From contig DBAY01000010.1 of NCBI GenBank assembly GCA_002291925.1, positions 1-12,090 on the forward strand: DNA of 12,090 bases, in the 5' to 3' direction. The position numbers and the translations under genes are program-made. This DNA comes from Alphaproteobacteria bacterium UBA998 (GTDB lineage Bacteria; Pseudomonadota; Alphaproteobacteria; Rickettsiales; UBA998). Shown piece after piece: positions 11,990 through 12,090 of this stretch (positions within the stretch are counted from its first letter, which is position 1; every line of letters begins with the position of its first letter). The notes under the pieces are model-generated. The model was given only the letters and a program-made list of their open reading frames with translations, was not told the DNA's origin and did no database searches.

Positions 11990-12090
11990 ATGGACAGTAT
12001 CATGATTGATGTATTTAAACTCGCTACTGACCTCGCTTGGCTTGGCAAAATTTCTGAGAATCATCTCAATTTTGGGCATTGTCCCATTAA
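11990..12090 (+). CDS. Start of an unknown AT-rich gene, cut by the window end
   Basis: An open frame of 33 codons begins MDSIMIDVFKL and continues ATDLAWLGKISENHLNFG to the edge without a stop. A second in-frame ATG at 12002 is an alternative start. Neither has a clear Shine-Dalgarno sequence, but a strong promoter lies 8-20 bp upstream. Too little is visible to name a family. Its low GC content, unlike all other genes here, suggests horizontal acquisition. Confidence 0.45.
   Translation, partial: MDSIMIDVFKLATDLAWLGKISENHLNFGHCPI

Overview
The window is about 12 kb of mostly GC-rich, densely coding DNA. It probably comes from an alphaproteobacterium: the thioredoxin-reductase-like ferredoxin/flavodoxin-NADP reductase resembles the rickettsial and rhodospirillal form, the enzyme set is typical of that class, and a GC-rich palindromic element of a style common there lies at the left edge. 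The species cannot be named from the sequence.

Layout, with gene direction: almost everything is on the minus strand, so the biological reading order runs from right to left. At the right edge (about 11823-12090) GC-rich DNA gives way to AT-rich DNA carrying a strong promoter with tandem palindromes and the start of an unknown plus-strand gene, probably the edge of an acquired segment. Next comes a Y-family translesion polymerase (10509-11762) with a GAAC-N4-GTTC SOS-like box. It is followed by a long acyl-CoA dehydrogenase of the DmdC-like type (8567-10345) and a one-base-spaced NUDIX hydrolase (7900-8565). A single plus-strand gene, the NADP reductase (6893-7903), converges on the NUDIX gene with overlapping stop codons. 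Then follow an unknown 114-residue protein with a terminator (6408-6752), a small lipoprotein coupled to a FadD acyl-CoA ligase (4350-6289), mazEF (3705-4300), a FadA-type thiolase (2559-3680), ccdAB (2049-2517), a MUG-like DNA glycosylase (1399-1965) and a FadN-type 3-hydroxyacyl-CoA dehydrogenase (1-1402, open at the left edge).

Taken together, the window holds a fatty-acid beta-oxidation cluster (ligase, acyl-CoA dehydrogenase, hydroxyacyl-CoA dehydrogenase with a probable hydratase domain outside the window, and thiolase). Two unrelated type II toxin-antitoxin modules sit exactly in the gene junctions: fadD-[mazEF]-fadA-[ccdAB]-mug-fadN-like. Each module has a good promoter overlapping or abutting the preceding stop codon, and only 24 bp separate mazF from fadA, so the antitoxin promoters may drive the catabolic genes downstream.

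The main surprises are as follows. ccdB carries an in-frame amber codon that removes a perfectly recognisable 27-residue C-terminus; that tail ends on the mug start codon. A palindromic repeat is read through in frame inside the FadN-like gene, at the expected interdomain linker. Three genes (ccdA, NADP reductase, polymerase) look leaderless, with -10 boxes placed so that transcription would begin at or next to the ATG. The MUG homologue lacks both motif asparagines of the E. coli enzyme.
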